This document shows, piece after piece, positions 17,691 through 27,284 of a stretch of DNA of 64,000 bases; within the stretch, counting starts at the first letter, position 1, and every line of letters begins with the position of its first letter. Source of the DNA: Micromonospora pallida (GTDB lineage: Bacteria > Actinomycetota > Actinomycetes > Mycobacteriales > Micromonosporaceae); assembly GCF_900090325.1 (NCBI RefSeq), contig NZ_FMHW01000002.1, forward strand, positions 930,001 through 994,000, read 5' to 3'. The position numbers and the translations under genes were made by a program. The notes under the pieces were generated by a model that worked only from the letters and a program-made list of their open reading frames with translations, was not told the DNA's origin and did not search any database.

Positions 17691-17721
17691 CGGGCCGTGT
17701 CCTCTCGATAGGAGATGTAAA

Positions 17722-17803
17722 AGAGCCCCCGGCCGGGTACGGCGGCGGGGGCGGTCCGACGTGGGGTTCCCGGCCAAGGGACAGGCGGGTTCGGTGGGGC
17801 TCT
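17722..17803 (-). terminator. Terminator-like stem upstream of lsr2
   Basis: AGAGCCCC (17722-17729) and GGGGCTCT (17796-17803) can pair; read on the minus strand the second arm is followed by TTTTA. It lies between the monooxygenase stop and the Lsr2 start. Confidence 0.45.
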
Positions 17804-17822
17804 GGCCACGGGCGACGGCGGC

Positions 17823-18976
17823 TTATCGGGCGCCGAGGCCGAGCTTGTCGCCGATGACGGGCCCCTGCCGTACGGCGGCGACCGCAGTGGGCAGGTGCCG
17901 GCGCTGCCACCCGTGCAGGGCAGCCGGCAGGTCGGCGCCGTAGCGGCGGTGCTGGGTGAGCGCGACGGCCAGTCCGGCGGCCTGTTCGATGCCGTTGTTG
18001 GCGCCACGGGCGGTGTGTGGGCGTACCGGGGCGAGGGCGTCGCCGAGCAGGACGGCGTGCCCGTCGCCGACCGGCCACACCATTCGGGTGGGTGGATCGA
18101 TGTCCAGCACCGGTACGGCCATGCGGGCGGTCGTGGCGTGCACGACGCCGCGTGGTTGGACGGGAGCAGCTGGTCGGCGTGCTCGTCGACGTGGGTGCGG
18201 GCGGCCGGGGTGATGTGCTGAGGCAGGGCGAAGACCCGGCGGGTGGGTTTCGCGCCGAAGCGCTGCTCGTAGTCGGCGGCGGTACAGCCGAGGTAGAAGG
18301 TCCAGTCGCAGCCGCCGGGCACCGGCGCGATGTTGAACTGCGCTCCGGGGCAGGGCTCCAACCGGACGAAGTCCCGCAGGTCGGGTTGCGGGGTGCTGGT
18401 CGCGATGCCGCGGTGGGCGACGTAGCCGGCGTAGCGCAGCTTGCGGCCCGGGTCCAGCAGGCGGCGGCCGATCGAGCTTCGGCCGTCGGCGAACACGACC
18501 AGGTCGGCCGTTTCGGTGCGCCCGTCGGTGAACTGCAGGATGGGCCGGCCGGCATGGTGGGTCAGGCCGGTGACCCGCATTCCTCTACGCAGGGCGCTTG
18601 CCGGGACCCGGGCGGCCAACGCGCGGTGCAGCAGGGTCCAGGTGGTGTTACGGCCGGGGTAGGTGCGAAGGACGGCTTGTTCCGGCTGGCGGTCGCGGAT
18701 CGCGACCTGCCGGATCGTCTCGGAGTCGTAGGCGATGAACTCGCGCTGCGGGATGTCGAGGCGGTCGAGCACGTCGAGCGCGGTGTGTTCCAGGCCGATG
18801 AGCCCGCCGCCCAGCGGGGCGGAAGCCGGCGTGGCTTCGTAGACGGCGACGTCGAAGCCGGCCCGCAGCAACAGCAGGGCGGTGACGGGGCCGGTCAGGC
18901 TGCCGCCGATCACGGCGACGCTCAGCCGGCGGGTGCCACCGGTGGTGCGGGCGGCCGGAGCGGGGTTGAAGTCCAT
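17823..18976 (-). pseudogene. FAD-dependent monooxygenase, frameshifted near 18150
   Basis: The first 270 codons give a flavoprotein monooxygenase of the aromatic-hydroxylase type: Rossmann segment VAVIGGSLTGPVTALLLLRA, ADLVVFADGRSSIGRRLL, and a middle beta domain. Around 18150 this frame becomes Pro/Arg nonsense while a neighbouring frame begins VHATTARMAVPVLDIDPPTR and carries the second FAD motif (PVGDGHAVLLGDALAPVRPH, then GANNGIEQAAGLA) to the stop at 17823. Together they form one normal-length enzyme (about 384 residues), so the gene is broken by a 1- or 2-base indel or misread there. The first glycine motif is GGSLTG rather than GAGxxG. Substrate unknown; its place among transfer genes suggests cargo. 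Confidence 0.7.
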
Positions 18977-19132
18977 CAGGGTTCCCTTCTGCGGGAGGTG
19001 GGAACCCAGGCACAGCCGTACGGCCGTGCCCGGGGTGCGCGGTGTGCGCGGGTCGGCCGGGCTACGGCCAGGTCGTGCGAGTTGAGGTGGTGCGAGACTT
19101 CCGGCGGCCGGCTCAGCCGACGCCGGAGGCGG

Positions 19133-19758
19133 TCAGCAGCCGGGGCTGGGAAGCCCGGCGAGGATGGTGTGGGAGCGGCCGAGGAATCGGTCTGCCACGT
19201 CGAAGCCCTTGTCGACGATCACTGCTGATCCACTCCGCTGGAAGAGGTATAGGGCGGCCCTTGCACGGGCCGGGCTTGGTGGCATGCCCCAGCCTGGGGC
19301 ACCCGGCGGGACCGCCATGCGCGGCGCCGGGCGATGGCCGGCCGCAGGCCAGCGTCGGCGTCGATGGTGAACATGTCGAAGCCGGCGGTGTGGCCGGCGC
19401 GGAGCAGGTCGATCAGCCTGGTGTCGTCGAGGAGGGCGATCTGCGCCTGTATCGGGCGGTGGTGGCGTGGTGGGCTGCCGAGCCATTCGGTCCAGGTGAT
19501 GCCGTGGCCGTAGCGGCGACCGGGGGTGGTGCTGCGGAAAGGCTCCGCGCTGAGGCTGTACTCGGACAGGCTCGGGTGGAAGTTCCCGTCGATGTAGAGC
19601 CGGTCGTCGAGGTCTCCGCTGCAGTCACGCATGAGGTGCAGCGCGGGCGGAGCGTGGGTGTCGACGTTGCCGTCGAAGTCGAGCCGGTGGCGCGTGCTGA
19701 TCGCGGTTTCGGCCAGGTGCAGCACGGTCGCCAGGTCGAACCAGAGCCGTAGAAACAT
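19133..19758 (-). pseudogene. Hypothetical protein, probable frameshift near 19320
   Basis: From ATG 19758 (MFLRLWFDLATVLHLAETAI) the frame is protein-like to about codon 145 (FDMFTIDADAGLRPAIARR) and then becomes Arg/Pro-rich until the stop at 19219. The adjacent frame from 19318 (MAVPPGAPGWGMPPSPARA; SGSAVIVDKGFDVADRFLG) looks coding to 19133 but has no ribosome-binding site. Either one frameshifted gene or two overlapping small genes are present. Family unknown. Confidence 0.4.
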
Positions 19759-19808
19759 GCGGATCGATCCCTTCAGGTGTCGTGGGAGTTGGTGGCTGGT
19801 GGGTGGAG

Positions 19809-19868
19809 CCGGTCGGGCAGCAACACAGGTCCCCTTGGGTACGAGGGATGTGTGGCTGGCCCGACCGG
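19809..19868. other. Intercistronic structured element, copy 1
   Basis: CCGGTCGGGC (19809-19818) pairs with GCCCGACCGG (19859-19868); the loop contains GTCCCCTTGGGT followed by GGGAT, capable of an inner stem. The same outer stem and a similar inner motif recur about 0.5 kb away between the next pair of genes (20326-20390). Confidence 0.5.
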
Positions 19869-19889
19869 TCCAGGTGTTGCGGTCGACGC

Positions 19890-20273
19890 TCAGAGGCGGT
19901 GCGGACGCGCGAGCGCGCGGACGCCGATGATCGATCCGTCCAGGTCTCGGACGGTGTCGTGGCAGACCAGCACGTCGTCGCGGCCGTACGCGGCGAGGCC
20001 GACGACCAGGGACACCAGGTAGTAGGTGCCCTCGACCGGCGGCGGTAGCGGCGGGACGCCGTCGTCGGCCGCACCGAAGGCGACTCGCTCGACGGGGACG
20101 CCGAGATCGAGGTCGTCGGGTCCGATGACCCGTTGGCCCAACCTCACCGGTTGGTGCTGCGTGGATGGGGTGATCACGCGCAGCGGCGTGACGCTGCCCG
20201 GCTCGATGCGATCCGGGGTGTCACTCGGGAAGATTCGGACAGGGTGCGGCGTCAGGTTGACGATCTCCGCCAT
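19890..20273 (-). CDS. Hypothetical phage/element protein of the NLTPHPV type
   Basis: The 127-residue protein starts MAEIVNLTPHPVRIFPSDTP, a signature seen in small phage and plasmid proteins of unknown role, and ends GTYYLVSLVVGLAAYGRDDV, then LVCHDTVRDLDGSIIGVRAL. The TTG one codon upstream is also in frame, but GGAGG-7-ATG favours the ATG at 20273. Structured intercistronic elements lie on both sides. Confidence 0.65.
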   Translation of the reverse strand: MAEIVNLTPHPVRIFPSDTPDRIEPGSVTPLRVITPSTQHQPVRLGQRVIGPDDLDLGVPVERVAFGAADDGVPPLPPPVEGTYYLVSLVVGLAAYGRDDVLVCHDTVRDLDGSIIGVRALARPHRL

Positions 20274-20325
20274 CAAGGTCCTCCGATCATCGTTGGAGTT
20301 GCTGTCTGGTCCCGCCGTGGGCGGA

Positions 20326-20390
20326 GCCGGTCGGGCCGCAGCGAAGTCCCTTTCGGGTTCAGGGGGACGCCGCCTGCTGGCCCGACCGGC
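20326..20390. other. Intercistronic structured element, copy 2
   Basis: GCCGGTCGGGCC (20326-20337) pairs perfectly with GGCCCGACCGGC (20379-20390). The loop holds GTCCCTTTCGGGTT and GGGGGAC, which can form an inner stem, closely resembling the element at 19809-19868. Terminator, attenuator or RNA-processing site are possible. Confidence 0.5.
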
Positions 20391-20396
20391 TTGCGG

Positions 20397-21122
20397 TCAG
20401 GAGTCGTGCAGGGTGACGGCGAACAGCCGCTGGGACTCGTCGAGCGACTCCAGGTAGCGGGCTGCCTGCTCCAGGTAGGTGATCCGGTCGGCGAAGAACG
20501 CGCTGGCCGGTTGCATCCGGTCGCCGGCCTCGGTGAGGAAGGCGTCGGTGCACAGCGCCCAGAGGGCGTGGTAGTTGGCGTACGCGCTGGCGCCGGCCTG
20601 GAAGATCTCCAGGTCTCCGACATCGAGTTGCCCCGGGCCGTAGGTGACGGCGTTGTGCATGCGCATGACCTGCACCCGCGGCTGCCGGTTGAACTCGGCG
20701 GTCGCGGTGTCCATCGGGTACGCCGACGGGTCGGACAGGTGCTTCTGCAGGAAGTTCGGCCACGGGGTGGCGGCCTTCGTTCCCGCGACGACGCGGGCCC
20801 AGTGCGCGTGACGCACGCTGGCCCCGACGTAGGCGCCGTGACGCATGCCGGCCAGATCGAGCAGGCCGATGGGGCCTCCGGCGCAGTACCGGGGTCCGGT
20901 CTTGGCCTTGCGCAGGTCGATGAGCTGACGTCGCTGCCATGGGTAGATGGCCGGGGAGGCCCAGTACCGGGGGCAGCTCGTACCCGAGACGCCGAGGTGC
21001 CGTTCGAGGTTCCGGGTGCTGTCGAGCACCTGGGACAGCTCGTCGGTGACGCAGACGATCATGGTGCGAACGACTGCGTCCGGGATGACGGTGGTGGCCG
21101 CGGCGGCCGTCCTCTTGTTCAT
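20397..21122 (-). CDS. Hypothetical protein, 241 aa
   Basis: The product begins MNKRTAAAATTVIPDAVVRT and has a well-ordered, mostly helical remainder (ELSQVLDSTRNLERHLGVSG, AEFNRQPRVQVMRMHNAVTY, ASAYANYHALWALCTDAF). The ATG at 21122 follows CGAAGGAGAC. No family recognised. It is the first gene after an intergenic region with three TGACA/TGTCA pentamers and so may be under the same control as the transfer genes. Confidence 0.6.
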   Translation of the reverse strand: MNKRTAAAATTVIPDAVVRTMIVCVTDELSQVLDSTRNLERHLGVSGTSCPRYWASPAIYPWQRRQLIDLRKAKTGPRYCAGGPIGLLDLAGMRHGAYVGASVRHAHWARVVAGTKAATPWPNFLQKHLSDPSAYPMDTATAEFNRQPRVQVMRMHNAVTYGPGQLDVGDLEIFQAGASAYANYHALWALCTDAFLTEAGDRMQPASAFFADRITYLEQAARYLESLDESQRLFAVTLHDS

Positions 21123-21386
21123 GCGGGTCTCCTTCGGGGTTGGGCGTGCTGTGGGCACGCGGAGATAGCCGGTCCACTGGGTGCGTGGCGCCGGCTGGTG
21201 GGTGGGTTGGGGTTGGTGCGAGGTGGTGGGCGCGACCGTCGGGGTTCGTCGCGGGCTGCTGGGCCGACCGGCCGCGAGGGCGGGTGGGCGTCAGGTGCCG
21301 GAATGCGGCGAAGGGTCCGAGGGTGGGACCTACCGGGTGGAGATATATGTGGGTGTTGTGGTGCCGAGAACCGTAGCGGCCTGATC

Positions 21387-21485
21387 TGTCAGCGCTCGTC
21401 GAGCCGCAGATCCCGTACATGGCCGCTGAGCTGCACTGTCAGATAGGAGCGGTGGTCAAGGACGGCGACGTGCCGGCTCTTGACA
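21387..21485. promoter_or_regulatory. TGACA/TGTCA sites upstream of the 21122 gene
   Basis: TGTCA at 21387 and 21437 and TGACA at 21481 fall within 100 bp, in CTGTCAG/TGACAGAT contexts. The same pentamer is abundant in the regulatory region at 33.8-34.7 kb, so these are candidate operator sites. Confidence 0.45.
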
Positions 21486-21538
21486 GATCACCGCGATCGG
21501 ACAGGTGGGGTATGCGGTCTGCCAGGTGCGCGTGTCGG

Positions 21539-22453
21539 TCAGAGAGGCGTGTGGGCGACCTGTTCGGTGGGCGGCTCGGTGTCGCGGCGGACGAACCGGT
21601 TCGGATTCGTGGCCGCGTACGGGCCGTGGTCGCTGGGGAGTTCGTGCAGACGTCGGAGCCGGTCGGCGTCGCTGGTCAGGGTCCAGACGGGCCCTGCGGG
21701 GTCGGTGCCGTGCACGGCGGTGGCCATCGGCATCCGCGCGGACGTACCGGCGAGCGCGTCGAGGAGGTTGCGTTCGCGGCCCTGGCTGGGAACCCAGAAC
21801 AGGACCGGGTAGCGGGGGCCGAACTCGGTCACCCGCTCGTAGGCGCGCAGCTTGGCCAGCACTCTGCCGAGGGGTTCGGTGCCGTTGTCGTGCTCGAGGA
21901 AGAACCCGACCGTGGTATCGCCGACGGTCCACACACCGTGGCCGTCAGGCTGGACCCCGGCGCCGCCGTAGGCGTCGGTGGCGTGCTGTTCGGACCACCA
22001 CCGCTCCAGGCGCGCCAGCGGATGGGTGCGGGCGTGGGCGAGCAGGTCGGTGAAGAAGTCGTTGACGCCGAGCAGGTGGCGCAGCTTGCGGCTGCCGACA
22101 ATCCGGTCGGCCCGGTCGCGGCTGCTGCGCGGCGGTTTCGCGGCGGGGCTGTCGGGGTCGTGGTAGGCGTCGCGGTGCAGTCGCAGGCCGAGCGGCCCGA
22201 GCGCGTACAGGTACTGGGTGGAGCCTGCGGCGCTGGTGTCGACGAACCGGTCGACGGCGGCGATGCGGTGCAGCAGGGTCAGCCGCAGACGGGCGCTGCG
22301 GTCGGAGGGGAACAGGGCCTTGGTGACCTGGCGTGTGGACAGTAGGTAGTGCTCGGCGAGCCAGGACAACAGCAGCCGGTCGCGTGGGGTGAGGCGACGG
22401 GTGTGCAGGTACGGGTCGGACGAGGGCGAGCGAGGCGGAAGACGGCTGGACAC
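21539..22453 (-). CDS. Replication-relaxation family protein
   Basis: The protein matches the replication-relaxation (Replic_Relax) family of actinobacterial and Gram-positive mobile elements: an N-terminal winged helix (LTPRDRLLLSWLAEHYLLST, then RQVTKALFPSDRSARLRL) and a second half with HLLGVNDFFTDLLAHAR and a PD-(D/E)XK-like remnant fold including TVGFFLEHDNGTEPLGR and YPVLFWVPSQGRER. Such proteins assist rolling-circle replication or relaxosome assembly. GTG 22453 with TGGAGTACC upstream is preferred; an ATG at 22486 lies inside a palindrome and lacks a ribosome-binding site. Confidence 0.75.
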   Translation of the reverse strand: MSSRLPPRSPSSDPYLHTRRLTPRDRLLLSWLAEHYLLSTRQVTKALFPSDRSARLRLTLLHRIAAVDRFVDTSAAGSTQYLYALGPLGLRLHRDAYHDPDSPAAKPPRSSRDRADRIVGSRKLRHLLGVNDFFTDLLAHARTHPLARLERWWSEQHATDAYGGAGVQPDGHGVWTVGDTTVGFFLEHDNGTEPLGRVLAKLRAYERVTEFGPRYPVLFWVPSQGRERNLLDALAGTSARMPMATAVHGTDPAGPVWTLTSDADRLRRLHELPSDHGPYAATNPNRFVRRDTEPPTEQVAHTPL

Positions 22454-22478
22454 GGCAGGTACTCCAGGGGGAGGAGAG

Positions 22479-22494
22479 CCCTCCATACGGAGGG
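22479..22494. promoter_or_regulatory. CCCTCC-N4-GGAGGG palindrome, with TGACA sites nearby
   Basis: A perfect 6-bp inverted repeat with a 4-base centre overlaps the leader of the replication-relaxation gene; TGACA also occurs at 22527 and 22653. It could be an operator or could sequester the ribosome-binding site, since its arms resemble GGAGG and its complement. Confidence 0.4.
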
Positions 22495-22663
22495 TGTCTG
22501 AGTGGGGTTCGACCACAGTGGCTGGCTGACAGGCCGCAGTGCGGCAGCAACCGACCACCACCGGTGATCTGTCGGCCGGTGCCGGAGATGAGGGTGGAAG
22601 GGGTGGCGGATCCCCACAGGGATCCCGCTACGGAAGCCGGTGCCTGTCGCGGTGACAGATCGG

Positions 22664-25153
22664 TCAGGACGGATTCTTGCCGCCTCTGCGGCGCCGGTCG
22701 TCCGGTTTCTGGCTGTGCTGCTTGACCAGGGCGTCGATGGCGGACGGGTCCTGGACGGGAACCGCCTTGGCGACCTGCTGGCGGATCGCGGTGGCCTCAC
22801 CGACCACCGGCAGTGGCGGTCGGGTCCGCATGGTGAACGCAGGTGTCTGCCGGCCGTTGACGACCAGGCGACCGACCGCCGTGTACGCGTCGAGGTGGGA
22901 CAGGTCGTGCTCGTCGAGTTCCGGCAGGGTGTGCCGGGCCAGCACGCGGGCGTCTTCCGGCGCGACACTGAAGTAGATCTTGTTTCGGGCGTTCGCGGAT
23001 ACGGCGGCGAGGAGTTCCCGGGGGAACTGGGCGAGGTCCTGATGGGCGAGGGTCATCGCGAGCCGGTACTTGCGGGCCTCGGCCAGCATCGTGTCCAGGC
23101 TCGCGGCGAGGGTGAGGAAGTTCTGGCACTCGTCGAGATAGATCGAGCAGTCCTTACGCCGGTCGGCGGGGATGCTGGCGCGAGCGGTCGCGGCCTGCCA
23201 CACGCGGGCCAGGATCAGCGAGCCGAGCAGCCGGCTGGTGTCCTCGCCCAGTTCTCCCTTCGGGATCCGCACCAGCAGCACCCCGCCGTCGAGGACCTTC
23301 GACATGTCGAAGCTGGACCTGGGGTAGCGCATCGTCTTGCGGACGAAATCCCTGAGGAGGAAGGCGCGCAGCCGGGCCAGGACGGGGCCGATGATCTGCG
23401 ACCGCAGCGCGGGGGAGAGGTCGTCGTACCACTGCCAGAAGCCGTGCAGCCCGTCCGGGTCGTTCAGGTCCACGGTCATCGCCGACCGGAACTGGGCGCT
23501 GTTGAGCAGCGGCGGGATGTGCTGGAGGGTGACGTTGGCGTGCCGCAGCAACGTCAGGCAGGACACGCGCATCACGTCGTCCATCCGGGGCCCCCACGCC
23601 TTGGAGAAGATCGAGCCGAAGATGCTGACGAGGTTGTCGACGACCAGGTCCGGGTCGTCGCCTTCGAGGGGGTTCATCGCGGGCGGGTTGGGCTGGGCTG
23701 GGTCGAACAGCACCACCCGGTCGGCCATGGTTGTGGGGATCCGGTCGAGGACGTCGAGGACGAGGTCGCCGTGCGGGTCGAGCACGATGGTGCCGCGGCC
23801 GGCCTTGATGTCGTCGATGATCAGGTTGGCGAGCAGGGTGGTCTTGCCGGAGCCGGTCTGCCCGACCATGTGGGTGTGGTAGCGGGCGTCTGCCACGGAC
23901 AGCGCGACGGCATGGCCGCCGACCTCGGCGTCGCCGAGGACCTTGCGTCCCCGTCCACCGGTCGGCACAGCGACCGGGACCGGCATCGACTTGGCGCGGG
24001 CGCGGTCCAGGCCAGGCACGGCCAGGTCGCGGGGCAGCCCCGCCAACGCGGCGAGTTCGGGGGCCGAGGTGAGGAACCCGGCGCCGAGCCGCCGCGCGGC
24101 CAGGACCGCGACGGGCCGAGGCATCCGGGTTCGGTGGGCGAGCCGGTTCCGCCCCGCGTAGACGGCGAACGAGGACGCGACCGCGTCGGCGACGCCCCGC
24201 AGCCGGTGGTTGGGCAGGGTGCCGTCCCGGTGGGCGCGGGACGCGATCGCGTACCGGATGCTGGTCTCCCACAACTGGTGGGAGGTCTTGTCGAGGACCG
24301 CCCGCACGTCCCGCTCGACGGTCGGGTCCCGGCGGCTGGCCGGCGCCGCGCTGGCATGGCTGCGCGAGCGTCCAGGCAGGAAGATCTCGATCAGCTCGAT
24401 CAACGGCCCAGCCAGATTGACCGACGGCACGGCGGTCTTGCCCTGCCGCAGCCGCCCGGCGGCGCGCCGGGCACGCCCCGCGCGGCGGGGCGCGGCAGGG
24501 CGGGCGAGGACCTGCACACAGGCGCACTCGCCGTCCCGGAGCTGGGCGCCCGCGGCCATCAGGGCGCGCAGCGGGTCGGCATGGTGGTCGCTGGTGAACG
24601 GGAGCCACTCGGCGGCCACGGGCAGCAGGTGACCACCCACCGCAGCGGCTGTGTCGGCGGGGACGGGGTCCGGGGCGGGTTCGCTGGTGGTGGTTGCGGC
24701 GCCCGGCCACGCCGCGCGAACGGCGGCCTCGACCGCCCCGTTCGGGACGGTGCCGGGCACCCACAGGGAAATGATCAGCTGCCGGCCGGTCCAGGCGTAC
24801 TGCAGGACAACGTGCGGGGTGCCGTAGAGCAGCCGTCGACGGCGGGACGGGGTGAAGATGCCGGCCAGGTTCGCCCACAGGGCGGCGGCACCGTGCTCAT
24901 CGACCTCGGGCGGCGGGGCGATGGTCACCAGCCGGGAACCCGTGGCGTGATAATGGTGTCGCCACAGCGTGGCGAGGCTCCGGCCGGCGACCCAGATACA
25001 GACCAGGCCGGCGGCGACGCCGAGCAGCCACGGCCGCTCGATGACCCAGTCCGCTGCACCCGGTATCCAGCGAGTTGTCGGTAGCGGGGGGGTCGTCGAG
25101 CCGGGATCGAGGCTGGTCGAAGTGATCGACGGCAAGGGCATGAGGGAGGTCAT
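22664..25153 (-). CDS. VirD4/TraG-like type IV coupling ATPase
   Basis: The 829-residue protein has one N-terminal membrane helix (about 42-62), a Walker A GQTGSGKT at 431-438 with TIVLDPHGDLVLDVLDRIP downstream, a Walker B in CSIYLDECQNF near residue 690, and a RecA-like C-terminus (LAMTLAHQDLAQFPRELLAA). This is the conjugative coupling-protein/TraM-recognition ATPase that recruits the DNA substrate to the secretion channel and pumps it. Two TGACA pentamers lie about 150-175 bp upstream. AAAGGACG precedes ATG 25153. Confidence 0.85.
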   Translation of the reverse strand: MTSLMPLPSITSTSLDPGSTTPPLPTTRWIPGAADWVIERPWLLGVAAGLVCIWVAGRSLATLWRHHYHATGSRLVTIAPPPEVDEHGAAALWANLAGIFTPSRRRRLLYGTPHVVLQYAWTGRQLIISLWVPGTVPNGAVEAAVRAAWPGAATTTSEPAPDPVPADTAAAVGGHLLPVAAEWLPFTSDHHADPLRALMAAGAQLRDGECACVQVLARPAAPRRAGRARRAAGRLRQGKTAVPSVNLAGPLIELIEIFLPGRSRSHASAAPASRRDPTVERDVRAVLDKTSHQLWETSIRYAIASRAHRDGTLPNHRLRGVADAVASSFAVYAGRNRLAHRTRMPRPVAVLAARRLGAGFLTSAPELAALAGLPRDLAVPGLDRARAKSMPVPVAVPTGGRGRKVLGDAEVGGHAVALSVADARYHTHMVGQTGSGKTTLLANLIIDDIKAGRGTIVLDPHGDLVLDVLDRIPTTMADRVVLFDPAQPNPPAMNPLEGDDPDLVVDNLVSIFGSIFSKAWGPRMDDVMRVSCLTLLRHANVTLQHIPPLLNSAQFRSAMTVDLNDPDGLHGFWQWYDDLSPALRSQIIGPVLARLRAFLLRDFVRKTMRYPRSSFDMSKVLDGGVLLVRIPKGELGEDTSRLLGSLILARVWQAATARASIPADRRKDCSIYLDECQNFLTLAASLDTMLAEARKYRLAMTLAHQDLAQFPRELLAAVSANARNKIYFSVAPEDARVLARHTLPELDEHDLSHLDAYTAVGRLVVNGRQTPAFTMRTRPPLPVVGEATAIRQQVAKAVPVQDPSAIDALVKQHSQKPDDRRRRGGKNPS

Positions 25154-25305
25154 GAGGGGCGTCCTTTGCGGATGTGCGCGCGGCAGGACGCGATGACGCA
25201 CCCCGAATGAGTGCGGAACATCGCTGCCGGCGGCGTCATTGGGCTGGCCTAGGCGTTGTCGTCGTCGGCTAGGTCGAGCGGAGCGCGCTAACTGCTGGTT
25301 AACGC

Positions 25306-25329
25306 TGACATTGAGTCCGAACAGTGACA
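25306..25329. promoter_or_regulatory. Paired TGACA sites in divergent promoter region
   Basis: Two TGACA pentamers (25306 and 25325, 19 bp apart) lie between the divergent coupling-protein and beta-propeller genes. They match the pentamer clustered near the regulator at 33 kb. Confidence 0.4.
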
Positions 25330-25370
25330 CTTTGCTAGTCGCTGCAGGTCACGTGGATCAGGTTGGGGGC

Positions 25371-27263
25371 ATGCCCTTCGGAGGATTCCCCCGTATTGTC
25401 GCTGCGATCACGTCCCGCCCGGTGGTGCTACTCGTGATCGCCGTCTTGGTGTTGGTGGTCGTGCGCCAAGACGGCTCGTCGGGCAGTCGGCCGAGCGCCG
25501 CTCGAGCCTCGCTGCCCAAGGGTGGGATCGTCTCTCCATGGGAATTAGCAGTGGGCAGCTTCAGCGGGACCGCGATCGATGAGCAGTCCGACAGCATTGC
25601 ACTGACAAACTATGGGGTCGGGCCGAACGAGCCGAACCAGCTACAGGTGGTCGACCTAGTACGGGGTACGGTGCGTTGGGCGGTCACTGCTGATGTCACG
25701 TGGGTGACGAACCCGGACGGGACGCTGGCGGCCACCCCCGATGGACTCGCCTTCCTAACCACGGACGTGTTATACGGGAACGACCCGGTGTACGGAGTGC
25801 AGCTATCTACAGGCGAACTGGTATGGCGCGCGCGGCCCAGTTCGAACTCGGAGCCACGCCTGGTGGGGGGCCTGCTTATGCTCGAGACTGACGCCGGCGT
25901 TCTCGCGCTCGATGCCAAGACCGGTGCGGAGCGGTGGCAGTGGACTGCAGACGACGATTGCGGTGAGTACGGGCCCGAGCTGAACGAAATGAACTCCGGA
26001 GGGATAACTGCGAAGTGCGGAGGTGCTATCTACCACATCAAGGTCGCCGACGGCACTACCGCGTGGAGATGGTCTGTCCGGAACGGATGCATCATCCGAA
26101 ACGAATCCTCGGCCGCCGGAATCGTGGCCGCGATCGTGACCTGCGGAGACGACCAAGCGCTGCATGTTGTCGACGGCGACTCTGGGGCGCAACGCTGGTC
26201 GCGGGCGATCGACTGGGACAAGGAAGGAGCCGACCCGGCAGACCCGGACCAGGGAGCAGCCGGCGTCGCGGTGGTGTTGGCCGGGGATACCCCGATGGTC
26301 GCCGCTCTCGGTCCTGGCCAGGTCTACGCGGCCTTCGACGGGAAGCCTGTGCCGCTGCCACCTGGACTGGTCCCGGTTTACTACAGCGGATATCCAGGAC
26401 CTGCCGGCCTGCTTCTGCAGAGAGACGACGGACGGGGCCTCACGCTGACTGTGGTCGACCCGGCCGCTGGTCATGTTGTGTGGGAACGGGCGTTGCCGTT
26501 CCCGGCCGAGCATAACCCCGAAGGAAAAGGAACCTACTTGTATCGTTTTGCCGGGGGAGTCCTGTATGTCGTGGGCGTTGTGCCCCTGCTCTGGCCTGCG
26601 GTAATCGCGCTCATTGATGGACAGTCCGGCGACATGACGCTCTCTGCGGCCGGGCGTGGCAACGTCGACTTGATCGGCACCGGCGTGGACGGGACGCTCT
26701 ACTTGACCTACGGCCCATACGGCCAGAGCCGGCTCACCGCGCTACGAGTGACCGGCAGCTCCTCGGGGTTTCTGGGTAGCCAGCTGGGATCGGATCAATG
26801 GCCCGACGCGTGCCGGCTTCTCTCCGCAGCCCAGTACCGATCCGCGTATCCCGGTGTGACGCCAACCCTGCAGCCCGAGGCGTTGCGTCTACCCGGAGTG
26901 GAGCTGCCTGCCCCGCCACGCTGTCGCTATCTCCCCTCGGCCATCGACGGCACAGAGGTGACGGTCTCAGTAAGTTGGCTGGCGGACGCCGCCGACGAGG
27001 CCCGGCGAGTGGCCGAAGGACAGAATCCGTACGGCCGCGACCCCGTCGCGGTAGCTGTCGGCAAGGCGAAGCGCCCGGCGCTGCAATGGGATGACACGAA
27101 CACCGGGGTTGACCTCATGGAGCGCATCCGGGTGTCGTTCGCCGTGGGCCGGTGCGTTGCCAACGTTGAGACGCTCGGCGACAGCAGTCCCTTGGTTGCA
27201 CTCGCTGGATCAGTGGCGGACAGCCTGGCCAATCCGGTCGTGAGTCCGGGTTGTTCCGCGTAG
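25371..27263 (+). CDS. Membrane-anchored PQQ-like beta-propeller protein
   Basis: After a short N-terminus comes one membrane helix (VVLLVIAVLVLVVV), then propeller blades with the PQQ/quinoprotein-like signature (LQVVDLVRGTVRWAV, VQLSTGELVWRAR, LALDAKTGAERWQW, LHVVDGDSGAQRWSR, LTVVDPAAGHVVWER). A C-terminal domain of about 130 residues (PDACRLLSAAQYRSAYPG...) resembles the DUF3558-like Cys-containing domain of actinobacterial lipoproteins. It probably acts outside the membrane in binding or sensing; no catalytic residues for dehydrogenase activity are evident. It reads against the transfer operon with the next gene. ATG 25371 is used; GTG 25353 is possible. Confidence 0.65.
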   Translation: MPFGGFPRIVAAITSRPVVLLVIAVLVLVVVRQDGSSGSRPSAARASLPKGGIVSPWELAVGSFSGTAIDEQSDSIALTNYGVGPNEPNQLQVVDLVRGTVRWAVTADVTWVTNPDGTLAATPDGLAFLTTDVLYGNDPVYGVQLSTGELVWRARPSSNSEPRLVGGLLMLETDAGVLALDAKTGAERWQWTADDDCGEYGPELNEMNSGGITAKCGGAIYHIKVADGTTAWRWSVRNGCIIRNESSAAGIVAAIVTCGDDQALHVVDGDSGAQRWSRAIDWDKEGADPADPDQGAAGVAVVLAGDTPMVAALGPGQVYAAFDGKPVPLPPGLVPVYYSGYPGPAGLLLQRDDGRGLTLTVVDPAAGHVVWERALPFPAEHNPEGKGTYLYRFAGGVLYVVGVVPLLWPAVIALIDGQSGDMTLSAAGRGNVDLIGTGVDGTLYLTYGPYGQSRLTALRVTGSSSGFLGSQLGSDQWPDACRLLSAAQYRSAYPGVTPTLQPEALRLPGVELPAPPRCRYLPSAIDGTEVTVSVSWLADAADEARRVAEGQNPYGRDPVAVAVGKAKRPALQWDDTNTGVDLMERIRVSFAVGRCVANVETLGDSSPLVALAGSVADSLANPVVSPGCSA

Positions 27264-27284
27264 CGCGGCTGGGGAAGGACACTC

